From the NCBI GenBank assembly GCA_018710885.1, contig DVJA01000078.1:1-11133 (forward strand): 11,133 bases of DNA, given 5' to 3'. Source of the DNA: Scatomorpha merdigallinarum (lineage in GTDB: Bacteria; Bacillota; Clostridia; Oscillospirales; Oscillospiraceae). The notes under the pieces are model-generated. The model ran no database searches. It was not told the DNA's origin and saw only the letters and a program-made list of their open reading frames with translations. The translations under genes were made by a program, and so were the position numbers. Shown here piece by piece: positions 5,830 through 11,133 of the stretch (its first letter is position 1; every line of letters begins with the position of its first letter).

Positions 5830-6663
5830 TTGGAAACTATCGACCTGCTGGTCAGCCTGGACGAAAACTATCTGCCGCAGCTGCGCGTCATGCTCTACTC
5901 GGCGAGCCTTAATAACCCCGGGGTTAACTTTCGCGTATTCCTGTTGCACCGCGGCTTTTCAACAGAGCTGCTCTCCTCACTCTCGCGGCAGCTTGAGGTC
6001 CTGGACATGGAGCTTCGCGCTGTCCGCGTAGATGAGCGCCTTTTCGAAAGCGCTCCCGTCATGAAGCAGTATCCCCAGGAAATGTACTACCGCCTGCTGG
6101 CCGCCCAGCTGCTCCCTGAGGACATGGACCGCGTACTATACCTCGACCCTGACATCCTCGTCATAAACCCGCTGACGCCGCTCTGGTGCCTGGATATGGG
6201 CAGCAAGCTCTTTGCCGCGGCTGCACACACGGGCATGACCGAACTTGCCAACAACGTCAACCGGCTGCGTCTGGGCACAGAGCGCGACTACTTCAACTCC
6301 GGCGTACTGCTCATAGACCTCGCGCGCTGCCGCGCCGAGGTAAACCCCGAGGAGATTTTCTCCTATGTCTCCGAGCACGCCGAGGAGCTTCTGCTCCCAG
6401 ACCAGGACATACTCAACGCGCTCTACAGCAGCCGCATACTCGAACTCGACGACGCACTTTGGAACTACGACGCACGCAACTTCAAAAACTACCTCATGCG
6501 CAGCAACGGAGCCGCCGACATGGAGTGGGTAATAGAGAACACGGCTGTACTGCACTTCTGCGGCCGCGCAAAGCCGTGGAAGCCCCACTACCGCCACCGC
6601 TTCGGCATGCTCTACCTGCACTACGAACAGCTCACCCGCCGCGCCCTGCCGGAGCTGGACTAA
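5830..6663 (+). CDS. Family 8 glycosyltransferase (GT8)
   Basis: This 277-residue cytosolic protein has GT-A fold GT8 landmarks. The N-terminal strand is ETIDLLVSLDENYLPQL (2-18). The metal- and nucleotide-binding DxD is DPD at 106-108 in RVLYLDPDILV. These are followed by YFNSGVLLIDL (154-164), PDQDILNAL (190-198) and the C-terminal HFCGRAKPW (242-250), a metal- and donor-binding block. GT8 enzymes are retaining transferases that use UDP-glucose or UDP-galactose for polysaccharide or lipopolysaccharide-type glycans, but the donor and acceptor here cannot be assigned. There is no membrane segment or signal peptide. It starts at TTG, supported by GGAGGG 7 nt upstream and by the family N-terminus. 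It is monocistronic under its own promoter, with no neighbouring glycan genes. Its stop codon directly abuts the stop of the convergent gene, and no terminator is visible between them. Confidence 0.92.
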   Translation: METIDLLVSLDENYLPQLRVMLYSASLNNPGVNFRVFLLHRGFSTELLSSLSRQLEVLDMELRAVRVDERLFESAPVMKQYPQEMYYRLLAAQLLPEDMDRVLYLDPDILVINPLTPLWCLDMGSKLFAAAAHTGMTELANNVNRLRLGTERDYFNSGVLLIDLARCRAEVNPEEIFSYVSEHAEELLLPDQDILNALYSSRILELDDALWNYDARNFKNYLMRSNGAADMEWVIENTAVLHFCGRAKPWKPHYRHRFGMLYLHYEQLTRRALPELD

Positions 6664-7578
6664 TTAGCCGTTGAGTTCCATATAGTCTTGTACTTCCACG
6701 CTGCCGTCCGCGAAAACGTAGGCGACTCCACTCGCCACGCTCGCCTGCTCCGGTCCCCTGGAGGATGTAAAGGCCTCTGCCCCGGAGTTGAACAAATCCG
6801 CGCCCTGGTCCCAGGTGAGCTGCGTCCCATCGTCCGCAGTGTGTGCATACCGGTACGCAGTGCAGACTGCGCCTATCGAATCAACCCCCTCCACGGTCGT
6901 GGTCAGGCTCAGGCTGATATTGCCGCTCCGGGCCCAATCCCGTCCGTCGCCACCGGAGTCAAACACCGCTGACACGCCGCCCTTGCCGCCGAGCACATCT
7001 ACGCTTACCGTCTTGCCCTCAGCCTGCACGCTCGCACAGTACGTCACGCTGGCCGTGGCCCCGTCGAAGAGCGTATCTGTCAGGCTGCTCTCCGGCGTCA
7101 GCGCGTAGTACGAAAGAGCGGCTCCGGCCTCGCCGCTGCCGAGCGGCGCCTTGTCCCACTGCCAGGAGTACTGCACGGTAAAGCGCTCTGGGCCCAGCTC
7201 CGTCGCCTCCACGTTCACGTCCAGCACCGCCGTGGTGAGACCGGCCGCCTCGTCGAAGGATCGCTCCCCGTCCCTGTAGCCGCGCAGGACGGCTATATCA
7301 TCGTCGGAGTAGCCCAGCGCACGCAGCTCTTCATCGTCAAGCCTTGCACGCCTGTCGAACGCGTCCTTGTACTCGCCCGCCGGGTCCGTGCCGAAGAAGC
7401 GCGTGAAGAACCCCGCCTCCCGGCTCATATCCAGCGCCAGGCTGTACTCGCTGTTTTTCGGCGCCAGCTCTCCCCTGGCCTCTGCTACCTCCGAGACCTC
7501 CTGCATGTGCAGCCCAGCCACAATGCAGAGTGCAACGGCCACGACCGCAATCACGGTTGCCTTTATCGCTTTTTTCAT
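6664..7578 (-). CDS. Unrecognised exported or membrane-anchored protein
   Basis: I do not recognise this 304-residue protein. It begins with a basic KKAIK segment and one hydrophobic stretch (about 4-22), typical of a signal peptide or N-terminal anchor; the Cys at 18 is preceded by Leu and is not a lipobox. The mature part is acidic, with a helical region around residues 75-110 (LDDEELRALGYSDDDIAVLRG) and then an apparently beta-rich region with many Val, Ser and Thr (115-300), suggesting an extracytoplasmic domain. The open frame extends to 7737, but the ATG at 7578 has a GGGGGA site 6-8 nt upstream and is followed directly by the signal sequence, so it is the likely start. A near-consensus promoter precedes it. 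It is convergent with the glycosyltransferase with no intergenic base. Codon use resembles its neighbours. Confidence 0.8.
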   Translation of the reverse strand: MKKAIKATVIAVVAVALCIVAGLHMQEVSEVAEARGELAPKNSEYSLALDMSREAGFFTRFFGTDPAGEYKDAFDRRARLDDEELRALGYSDDDIAVLRGYRDGERSFDEAAGLTTAVLDVNVEATELGPERFTVQYSWQWDKAPLGSGEAGAALSYYALTPESSLTDTLFDGATASVTYCASVQAEGKTVSVDVLGGKGGVSAVFDSGGDGRDWARSGNISLSLTTTVEGVDSIGAVCTAYRYAHTADDGTQLTWDQGADLFNSGAEAFTSSRGPEQASVASGVAYVFADGSVEVQDYMELNG

Positions 7579-7629
7579 CGCAAGTCCCCCATAGTTTTTC
7601 AAAACCGGTGCGTTATTCCATTTAACGCC

Positions 7630-7658
7630 ATTATAATCCGCGTGCGTTTTGCCGTCAA
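7630..7658 (-). promoter_or_regulatory. Sigma-A promoter of the exported-protein gene
   Basis: On the minus strand TTGACG (7658-7653) and a perfect TATAAT (7635-7630) are separated by 17 bp. The leader to the ATG at 7578 would be about 45 nt. This is a strong promoter, so the unrecognised protein is probably well transcribed. Confidence 0.85.
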
Positions 7659-7675
7659 CACATTCCAGCAATGCG

Positions 7676-7707
7676 AAACGCCCCAAAGCAGAAGCTTTGA
7701 GGCGTTT
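7676..7707 (-). terminator. Second, weaker hairpin downstream of tRNA-Val(GAC)
   Basis: The arms AAACGCC-C-CAAAGC (7676-7689) and GCTTTG-A-GGCGTTT (7694-7707) enclose loop AGAA. On plus-strand RNA there is an A-C mismatch in the stem, but on minus-strand RNA that position becomes a G-U pair, giving an unbroken 14-bp stem. This suggests it serves the minus strand, as a backup terminator shielding the next promoter. The U-tract is short (UUU). Confidence 0.55.
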
Positions 7708-7715
7708 TGAGCGAC

Positions 7716-7751
7716 AAAAAAGCCTTGAAACACGCATGTTTCAAGGCTTTT
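7716..7751 (-). terminator. Intrinsic terminator of tRNA-Val(GAC)
   Basis: A 15-bp perfect stem (7718-7732 with 7737-7751) has a 4-nt loop and is followed on the minus strand by a run of six T (7721-7716). It begins 4 nt after the tRNA CCA end. Thirteen bases of each arm (AAAGCCTTGAAAC and its complement) are identical to the nfeD-operon terminator at 5694-5730. Confidence 0.9.
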
Positions 7752-7755
7752 CAAG

Positions 7756-7832
7756 TGGTGGACGATACAGGACTCGAACCTGTGACCCTCCGCACGTCAA
7801 GCGGATGCTCATACCAGCTGAGCTAATCGTCC
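7756..7832 (-). tRNA. tRNA-Val (anticodon GAC)
   Basis: This is a complete 77-nt cloverleaf on the minus strand. The acceptor stem GGACGAT pairs with ATCGTCC, followed by discriminator A and an encoded CCA. The anticodon stem TCCGC/GCGGA encloses loop TTGACGT with anticodon GAC, reading GUC and GUU. The T-arm holds GGTTCGAGTCC. It is a single-gene unit with its own promoter and terminator and complements the UAC isoacceptor at 182-258. Confidence 0.96.
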
Positions 7833-7857
7833 ATGTCGTTTTCTCGACGGCTTGATT

Positions 7858-7886
7858 AGTATACAATACACGGCGGGAAATGTCAA
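7858..7886 (-). promoter_or_regulatory. Sigma-A promoter of tRNA-Val(GAC)
   Basis: On the minus strand a perfect TTGACA (7886-7881) and TATACT (7863-7858) are separated by 17 bp. The tRNA begins about 25 nt after the -10 box, leaving a short leader with a possible GTCG/CGAC mini-hairpin. Confidence 0.92.
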
Positions 7887-7970
7887 GCGCTTTTTTCAAG
7901 TATTTTCGCGTGTCAATGATTCGTCAATCTTTACAAATATCAGTTGGCAATTTTGTGGACTCTTTCCCGG

Positions 7971-7999
7971 TTGTTGAATCGGCGTGGATAGTTTATACT
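7971..7999 (+). promoter_or_regulatory. Probable sigma-A promoter of desulfoferrodoxin
   Basis: TTGTTG (7971-7976) and TATACT (7994-7999) are separated by 17 bp, with a good -10 and a weak -35. The leader to the ATG at 8044 would be about 38 nt. A weak -35 may mean an activator is needed; I see no clear PerR-type palindrome. The bases from 7887 to 7970 between the two divergent promoters show no other structure I can support. Confidence 0.6.
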
Positions 8000-8043
8000 T
8001 AATTCAGCTATCACGGCTTACTTTGTAATATGGAGATGTTAAA

Positions 8044-8430
8044 ATGGTACAATTCTACCGTTGCCCCCACTGCGGCAACATAGCTTATCTTCTTAACAAC
8101 ACCGGCGCTCCCCTGCATTGCTGCGGCGAACCCATGGTCAAGCTGGAGCCCAACACCACCGACGCCTCTGCCGAAAAGCATGTGCCCCAGGTCAACGTCA
8201 TGGGCATGACCGCTCATGTCTACGTCAGCACCGCCCCTCACCCGATGACTGACGAGCACTACATAGACTGGATAGTCCTAGAGACCGACCAGGGCATACA
8301 GATAAAGTACCTCGACGGAAAACTTGACCCCGAGGCCGTCTTTGTCATCATGCCCGGCGAGCTCGTTGTCAAGGCCTATGCCTACTGCAACCTGCACGGC
8401 CTGTGGGCTGAAGCCGATCCGGAAGAGTAA
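8044..8430 (+). CDS. dfx: Desulfoferrodoxin (two-iron superoxide reductase)
   Basis: This 128-residue soluble protein reduces superoxide to hydrogen peroxide without releasing oxygen, a detoxification route of anaerobes. Both iron centres are visible. The N-terminal desulforedoxin-type centre I has Cys7, Cys10, Cys26 and Cys27. The catalytic centre II has His46 in EKHVP, His66, His72, Cys115 and His118 (CNLHG), giving the four-His, one-Cys set, with Glu44 and Lys45 matching the conserved pair that helps catalysis. The length fits the 2Fe-SOR class. GGAG is 8 nt upstream of the ATG. It stands alone under its own promoter and has its own terminator. Electrons are normally supplied by rubredoxin, whose gene is not in this window. 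Confidence 0.95.
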   Translation: MVQFYRCPHCGNIAYLLNNTGAPLHCCGEPMVKLEPNTTDASAEKHVPQVNVMGMTAHVYVSTAPHPMTDEHYIDWIVLETDQGIQIKYLDGKLDPEAVFVIMPGELVVKAYAYCNLHGLWAEADPEE

Positions 8431-8436
8431 AATCGC

Positions 8437-8469
8437 AAGCCGCCGCCCATCAGGGCGGCGGCTTTTCTC
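8437..8469 (+). terminator. Intrinsic terminator after desulfoferrodoxin
   Basis: A 12-bp perfect stem, AAGCCGCCGCCC (8437-8448) and GGGCGGCGGCTT (8453-8464), has loop ATCA and is followed by TTTTCTCTTT-like sequence on the plus strand. It sits between convergent genes and may also slow transcription of the M23 gene from the other side, though the minus-strand U-tract is poorer. Confidence 0.88.
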
Positions 8470-8474
8470 TTTAG

Positions 8475-9212
8475 TTAGGCGAGGTATTCCTCGGGGTTCA
8501 GGCTCGCTCCGTCACAGCTCATGGCGAAGTGCAGGTGGTATACCTCCCCCGCCTCGCAGATGGCCGTTGTGCCCACGGCGCCTATCGTGTCTCCGGCCGA
8601 GACTTTGTCTCCTATCTCAACCGTCGGAGTAGCTGCGAGGTTTGCATAGACGGTCTCGTAGCCGCCGCCGTGGCTTATCACCACGGTGGTGCCGTAGAGC
8701 GGGTCGTCGTACACGTCAGTGACTGTGCCGTCAGCCCCGGCCATCACGTGGGTACCCAGCGCGGCGGCTATGTCCACGCCGTCGTGCGTGCGCCAGTCCC
8801 CCATCGTAGTGTCGTACATCAGCGCGTCAATGCTGTGCGGCGTCTCAACGGCGCCGTAGACGGGCCAAAGCCAGCTCTCAGGCGCTGTGTCCGTGTCCTG
8901 CGCCACTGGCGTGGGCGCAGGAGTAGGCGCCGGAGTGGGGGCGGGCGTCGCCTGCACTGCGGGCGTCTCGCTCACAATTTCGGGCGGCTCGGCTATGACC
9001 TCGTTATCTTCCGGCTGCTGGCTCGGCGCCACGCTCACTACGGGGTTATATACGTCCATGACGTCGTCTTCCTCCACAGTCCTGTCCCCGGCGAGCAGCG
9101 TCCAGGCAGATACGCCAATGACGGCGGCGCACAGGAAAAGGACTATGTAGAAGCCCTTTCCGGCAAAGAATTTCTCCAGAGCGCTCGCTCCGGAACCGTT
9201 CTTGTTCTCCAT
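8475..9212 (-). CDS. spoIIQ: SpoIIQ-like M23 family membrane peptidase
   Basis: This 245-residue protein has one N-terminal membrane helix (about 21-41), a Pro/Thr-rich linker with (APTP)n repeats (about 84-103) and a C-terminal M23/LytM domain (about 112-245). Zinc ligands His143 and Asp147 (THDGVD) and His228 in YHLHF (226-228) are present, but the usual catalytic His of the Tyr-x-His motif is Asn191 (VYANL). This architecture and size fit SpoIIQ, the forespore half of the SpoIIQ-SpoIIIAH channel linking forespore and mother cell during engulfment. A matching sigma-F-type promoter upstream supports that. Other anchored M23 cell-wall proteins have similar architecture, so the symbol is tentative. 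GGAGG is 7 nt before the ATG. It is transcribed alone, divergently from a small XRE gene. Confidence 0.8.
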   Translation of the reverse strand: MENKNGSGASALEKFFAGKGFYIVLFLCAAVIGVSAWTLLAGDRTVEEDDVMDVYNPVVSVAPSQQPEDNEVIAEPPEIVSETPAVQATPAPTPAPTPAPTPVAQDTDTAPESWLWPVYGAVETPHSIDALMYDTTMGDWRTHDGVDIAAALGTHVMAGADGTVTDVYDDPLYGTTVVISHGGGYETVYANLAATPTVEIGDKVSAGDTIGAVGTTAICEAGEVYHLHFAMSCDGASLNPEEYLA

Positions 9213-9250
9213 GTCTGTACCTCCAAAGTGCAGTAATTGACTTCGGAGCC

Positions 9251-9280
9251 TATTATTGCCGCCGGTACAAAGGCTTATAC
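9251..9280 (-). promoter_or_regulatory. Sigma-F-type (forespore) promoter of the M23 gene
   Basis: On the minus strand GTATA (9280-9276), a 15-bp spacer and GGCAATAATA (9260-9251) fit the forespore sigma-F pattern GYATA, N15, GGnnAnAnT. No sigma-A promoter of similar quality precedes this gene. The start would lie near 9244, with a leader of about 30 nt. Sigma-G recognises related sites, so the two cannot be separated from sequence alone. Confidence 0.6.
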
Positions 9281-9345
9281 ACTCTGGGGGAAATTATTTG
9301 ACCCGCCGGCATTGAACTTGACGAAAAGATACGGAGGGATGCAGT

Positions 9346-9546
9346 ATGTACCGCAGGATACGCGATTTGCGCGAGGACGCTGATTTGACGCAGACACAAG
9401 CGGCAAAGCACCTTGGCATGTCGCAGACGGGCTATTCAAAATACGAGACCGGTGAAAACGATGTGCCGACGCAGGTGCTGATAGCGCTGGCGCGTTTTTA
9501 CCACACCACGACGGATTATATTCTCAGTTTGAGCGACGAGAGATGA
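9346..9546 (+). CDS. Small XRE-family helix-turn-helix regulator
   Basis: This 66-residue protein is essentially a single HTH_3 (Cro/C1-type) domain. Helices 2 and 3 are LTQTQAAKHLGMSQTGYSKYE (about 14-34), followed by the typical VPTQVLIALARFYHTTTDYIL packing helices. There is no sensor or dimerisation domain beyond it, so partner or ligand cannot be guessed. GGAGG lies about 8 nt before the ATG at 9346; an ATG at 9339 is out of frame. It is monocistronic with its own terminator, and divergent from the spoIIQ-like gene, whose promoter region it could contact. I did not find a clean sigma-A promoter for it between 9213 and 9345. Confidence 0.9.
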   Translation: MYRRIRDLREDADLTQTQAAKHLGMSQTGYSKYETGENDVPTQVLIALARFYHTTTDYILSLSDER

Positions 9547-9548
9547 AA

Positions 9549-9580
9549 GCGGCTGCCAGAACTGGCAGCCGCCGTTTTTT
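9549..9580 (+). terminator. Intrinsic terminator after the XRE gene
   Basis: A 10-bp stem, GCGGCTGCCA (9549-9558) and TGGCAGCCGC (9563-9572), with loop GAAC is followed by CG and TTTTTT. It begins 3 nt after the stop codon and lies just before the convergent gene ending at 9588. Confidence 0.9.
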
Positions 9581-9587
9581 AGTATGT

Positions 9588-10157
9588 CTAGTTCAGCGCC
9601 TCAATTCCCTCCGGCAACACGGTGTGCTCGCCGCTGTAGTCGTCCTCCGGGAACACGGCGTAGAAAAGCCGCCAACCGTCGCCGGTGTCAATAAGCGTCT
9701 CGGCCACACCGTTGGCGTACACGGCTTCAATCTCCGGGTCGGTTATTGCGCCGAAGTCGAGGACATAATCCTCGCCGCGCCAGGTGTACTCGGTCGAGGC
9801 GTAGTGCTGCGCAGGTTTGGGCGGGTACTCGTTCGACATTACCGGAGCGGATGCAACGCCTAAGTTCGGCGAAGTGTACCAGAGCCAGCGGTCTGCCACC
9901 ACAGCGCCCCAGGTGTAGGAATACAGCCCGTTGTTCTCCTGGTAGAAAACCGCCGTCAGCCCGCCGCCGATGTCCCGCTCGGCAATCAGCTCATAAGTGT
10001 GAGTGCCGTCGTTTTCGAGCTCCAGGCGCTTTTGCATCAGCCACTCGCCGGGGGTGTGCGTGTTCATGTATATGAGCGCGGCAATCAACACCGCAAGCGC
10101 GATAACCAGCGCCAGAACCAGCACAAACCGCCACGGGTGGCGGCGAATCGCGGACAT
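9588..10157 (-). CDS. Unrecognised single-helix membrane-anchored protein
   Basis: I do not recognise this 189-residue protein. A short basic N-terminus (SAIRRHPWR) is followed by one long hydrophobic helix (about 10-33), which places the remaining 155 residues outside the cytoplasm. The outer part is rich in Tyr, Trp, Glu and Gly, has no Cys, and shows several strand-like segments (TYELIAERDIGGGLTAVFY, then GLYSYTWGAVVADRWLWY), suggesting a small beta-rich domain. The ATG at 10157 is chosen because GGAGGGGA lies just upstream; the frame remains open to 10226. It is monocistronic. Possible roles include envelope sensing or binding, but nothing in the sequence proves one. Confidence 0.75.
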   Translation of the reverse strand: MSAIRRHPWRFVLVLALVIALAVLIAALIYMNTHTPGEWLMQKRLELENDGTHTYELIAERDIGGGLTAVFYQENNGLYSYTWGAVVADRWLWYTSPNLGVASAPVMSNEYPPKPAQHYASTEYTWRGEDYVLDFGAITDPEIEAVYANGVAETLIDTGDGWRLFYAVFPEDDYSGEHTVLPEGIEALN

Positions 10158-10185
10158 AGGGCTCCCCTCCCTGTTGTTTTTGATT

Positions 10186-10214
10186 ATCATATCACAATCA
10201 TACAGCCGGAGCAA
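10186..10214 (-). promoter_or_regulatory. Probable promoter of the 189-residue membrane protein
   Basis: On the minus strand TTGCTC (10214-10209) and TATGAT (10191-10186) are 17 bp apart, and the -10 is preceded by TGA, giving an extended -10 (TGnTATGAT). The leader to the ATG at 10157 would be only about 20 nt. The extended -10 may compensate for the weak -35. Confidence 0.55.
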
Positions 10215-10272
10215 TACACAACGCACCCGGTCAGTGCGCGAAATACGAGTTTGCTGTCAAGAAATAATTATT

Positions 10273-10301
10273 TTGCATTTACAGGAATTATAATGTAGAA
10301 T
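10273..10301 (+). promoter_or_regulatory. Possible promoter of the small membrane-protein gene
   Basis: TTGCAT (10273-10278) and TAGAAT (10296-10301) are 17 bp apart, but would put the start inside or next to the ribosome-binding site at 10307. A perfect TATAAT also occurs at 10289-10294 without a convincing -35. The block is strongly AT-rich, so either -10 could be fortuitous. Confidence 0.35.
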
Positions 10302-10306
10302 ATTTT

Positions 10307-10312
10307 AGGGGG
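10307..10312 (+). promoter_or_regulatory. Ribosome-binding site fixing a GTG start
   Basis: AGGGGG is 8 nt upstream of the GTG at 10321. The alternative in-frame GTG at 10312 overlaps the site itself and is therefore unlikely. Confidence 0.65.
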
Positions 10313-10320
10313 TGTATCTC

Positions 10321-10569
10321 GTGAGAGAGTGGAAAAAATCCCAGCACATTGTCTGGATTGTTTGGTTCCTTTCGTGCTTTCTTCGAATATGGTGGTTAGT
10401 CTGTTTGACCAGCGCTTTTGGCATAGCGGTAAACGTCAAGCTGCTGAATGAAGCGAAGGAAGGGCAGAGAATACAATATGTATGCGTAATCATTTATTTT
10501 TCCATTGTTATTATCGTCAATCTGGCGGTGCATTTGTCCAGGCATCTCCTACAATGTGCGGCGGTTTAA
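10321..10569 (+). CDS. Small AT-rich two-helix membrane protein
   Basis: I do not recognise this 82-residue product. It has a basic N-terminus (REWKKSQ), a Trp-rich hydrophobic helix (about 9-38, VWIVWFLSCFLRIWWLVCL), a polar loop (LLNEAKEGQR, about 42-51), and a second helix (about 53-72), ending in HLSRHLLQCAAV. Both ends should lie on the same side, probably the cytoplasm. The gene is visibly more AT-rich than all neighbours and uses ATT and TTT codons they avoid, which fits either recent acquisition or poor codon selection in a minor gene. The GTG start is set by AGGGGG 8 nt upstream. A strong bidirectional terminator lies about 90 nt downstream. Confidence 0.6.
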   Translation: MREWKKSQHIVWIVWFLSCFLRIWWLVCLTSAFGIAVNVKLLNEAKEGQRIQYVCVIIYFSIVIIVNLAVHLSRHLLQCAAV

Positions 10570-10657
10570 CGTGTGCTACCGACATTATGAACTGTGTAAA
10601 CCGCAAGACTTCAACAATCGCGTATTTCTTTCACAATAGTTCAAGGCAGGTAAATAT

Positions 10658-10691
10658 AAAAAGGCTTCCGGGTTTCCCCGGAAGCCTTTTT
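10658..10691. terminator. Bidirectional intrinsic terminator between the small membrane gene and enolase
   Basis: A perfect 15-bp stem, AAAAAGGCTTCCGGG (10658-10672) and its complement (10677-10691), encloses loop TTTC. The T5/A5 outer part gives a U-tract on either strand, so it can end both the plus-strand gene and the enolase transcript, whose stop is 14 nt away. The stretch from 10570 to 10657 shows nothing else I can support. Confidence 0.9.
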
Positions 10692-10704
10692 GATTGCGTT
10701 GTGA

Positions 10705-11133
10705 TTACTTCTTCAGGTTGAAGAAAGCATCCTTGCCGGCGTACTTGGCTACGTCGAAGAGCTCTTCCTCGATGCGGAGAAGCTGGTTGTACTTGCAGAC
10801 GCGGTCGGTGCGGCTGGGGGCGCCGGTCTTGATCTGGCCGGCGTTCAGGCCGACGACGAGGTCGGCGATGGTGGTATCCTCGGTCTCGCCGGAGCGGTGG
10901 CTGACGATGGTGGTGTAGCCGGCGCGGTTGGCGAGCTGCATGGTGTCGAGGGTCTCGGTCAGGGTGCCGATCTGGTTGACCTTGATCAGGACGGCGTTGG
11001 CAACGTGCTTCTCGAGGCCCATCTTGACGCGCTCGACGTTGGTGACGAACAGGTCGTCGCCGACGAGCTGGACGTGGTCGCCGAGAGCCTTGGTCAGCAT
11101 GCTCCAGCCTTCCCAGTCGTCCTCACCCATGCA
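10705..11133 (-). CDS. eno: Enolase, C-terminal part (gene runs off the window)
   Basis: This is the last 143 or so residues of enolase, the glycolytic enzyme converting 2-phosphoglycerate to phosphoenolpyruvate. Diagnostic blocks are EDDWEGW near the visible start, the signature VLIKVNQIGTLTET, SHRSGETEDT with the mobile active-site loop residues, and GQIKTGAPSRTDRVCKYNQLLRIEEEL near the end. The Lys in IKVNQ corresponds to the catalytic lysine of the family. The frame is open through 11133, so the N-terminal two thirds, the start and the promoter lie outside. Codon choice is strongly biased (ATC for Ile, CTG for Leu), unlike other genes here, as expected for a highly expressed gene. A strong hairpin follows the stop. 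Confidence 0.97.
   Translation of the reverse strand, partial: CMGEDDWEGWSMLTKALGDHVQLVGDDLFVTNVERVKMGLEKHVANAVLIKVNQIGTLTETLDTMQLANRAGYTTIVSHRSGETEDTTIADLVVGLNAGQIKTGAPSRTDRVCKYNQLLRIEEELFDVAKYAGKDAFFNLKK

Noticed and set aside
7887..8043. PerR-type operator or riboswitch upstream of desulfoferrodoxin
   Set aside because: No clear PerR palindrome and no structured leader; the predicted leader is only about 38 nt.
8904..8962. Short repeated motif near 8904-8962 that looks like a tandem DNA repeat
   Set aside because: It encodes the Ala-Pro-Thr-Pro linker of the M23 protein, so it is explained as a protein linker.
8529..9236. 235-codon plus-strand frame opposite the M23 gene
   Set aside because: Shadow of the M23 gene; Arg/His/Val-rich translation with no motif.
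10482..10721. 79-codon plus-strand frame overlapping the small membrane-protein gene and the enolase terminator
   Set aside because: It reads through a strong terminator hairpin, has no ribosome-binding site and overlaps a better-supported gene.

Overview
The window looks like a core chromosomal segment of a GC-rich, anaerobic, spore-forming Clostridia-type Bacillota, plausibly Oscillospirales-like; the lineage is an inference. The pointers are a YerC/TrpR-like regulator, a two-iron superoxide reductase (an enzyme of anaerobes), a SpoIIQ-like M23 protein behind a sigma-F-type promoter, strong Shine-Dalgarno sites with some TTG/GTG starts, CCA-encoding tRNA genes, and many U-tailed intrinsic terminators. 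No IS element, integrase, phage gene or CRISPR array is visible.

Layout. 1-304 (minus): tRNA genes transcribed in the order Val(UAC)-Phe(GAA)-Gly(GCC) from a consensus promoter. 375-2327 (minus): a tight three-gene operon, yerC-like regulator, SAM methyltransferase and Hsp33 (hslO). 2453-5730 (plus): an operon of NfeD, SPFH/band-7 protein, eukaryotic-type hexokinase and FlK-like thioesterase, closed by a strong hairpin. 5766-6663 (plus): a family 8 glycosyltransferase starting at TTG. 6664-7578 (minus): an unrecognised exported protein whose stop codon abuts that of the glycosyltransferase. 7676-7886 (minus): tRNA-Val(GAC) with its own promoter and two terminator hairpins. 7971-8464 (plus): desulfoferrodoxin. 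8475-9280 (minus): SpoIIQ-like M23 protein. 9346-9580 (plus): a small XRE regulator. 9588-10214 (minus): an unrecognised membrane-anchored protein. 10273-10691 (plus): an AT-rich small two-helix membrane protein. 10705-11133 (minus): the C-terminal part of enolase, running off the window.

How the genes fit together. Most units are monocistronic housekeeping or stress genes with clear sigma-A promoters. Two groups are operonic: the yerC-methyltransferase-hslO set, coupled by a 4-nt overlap and a 1-nt gap, and the nfeD-SPFH-hexokinase-thioesterase set, which joins a membrane-microdomain pair to two soluble enzymes. The second is the least expected arrangement here. I see no clearly new defence or mobile system. 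The points that most deserve a second look are the hexokinase operon, the sigma-F promoter with an altered M23 active site, twin terminator hairpins, the AT-rich small gene, and the use of AUA as main isoleucine codon in a GC-rich genome.
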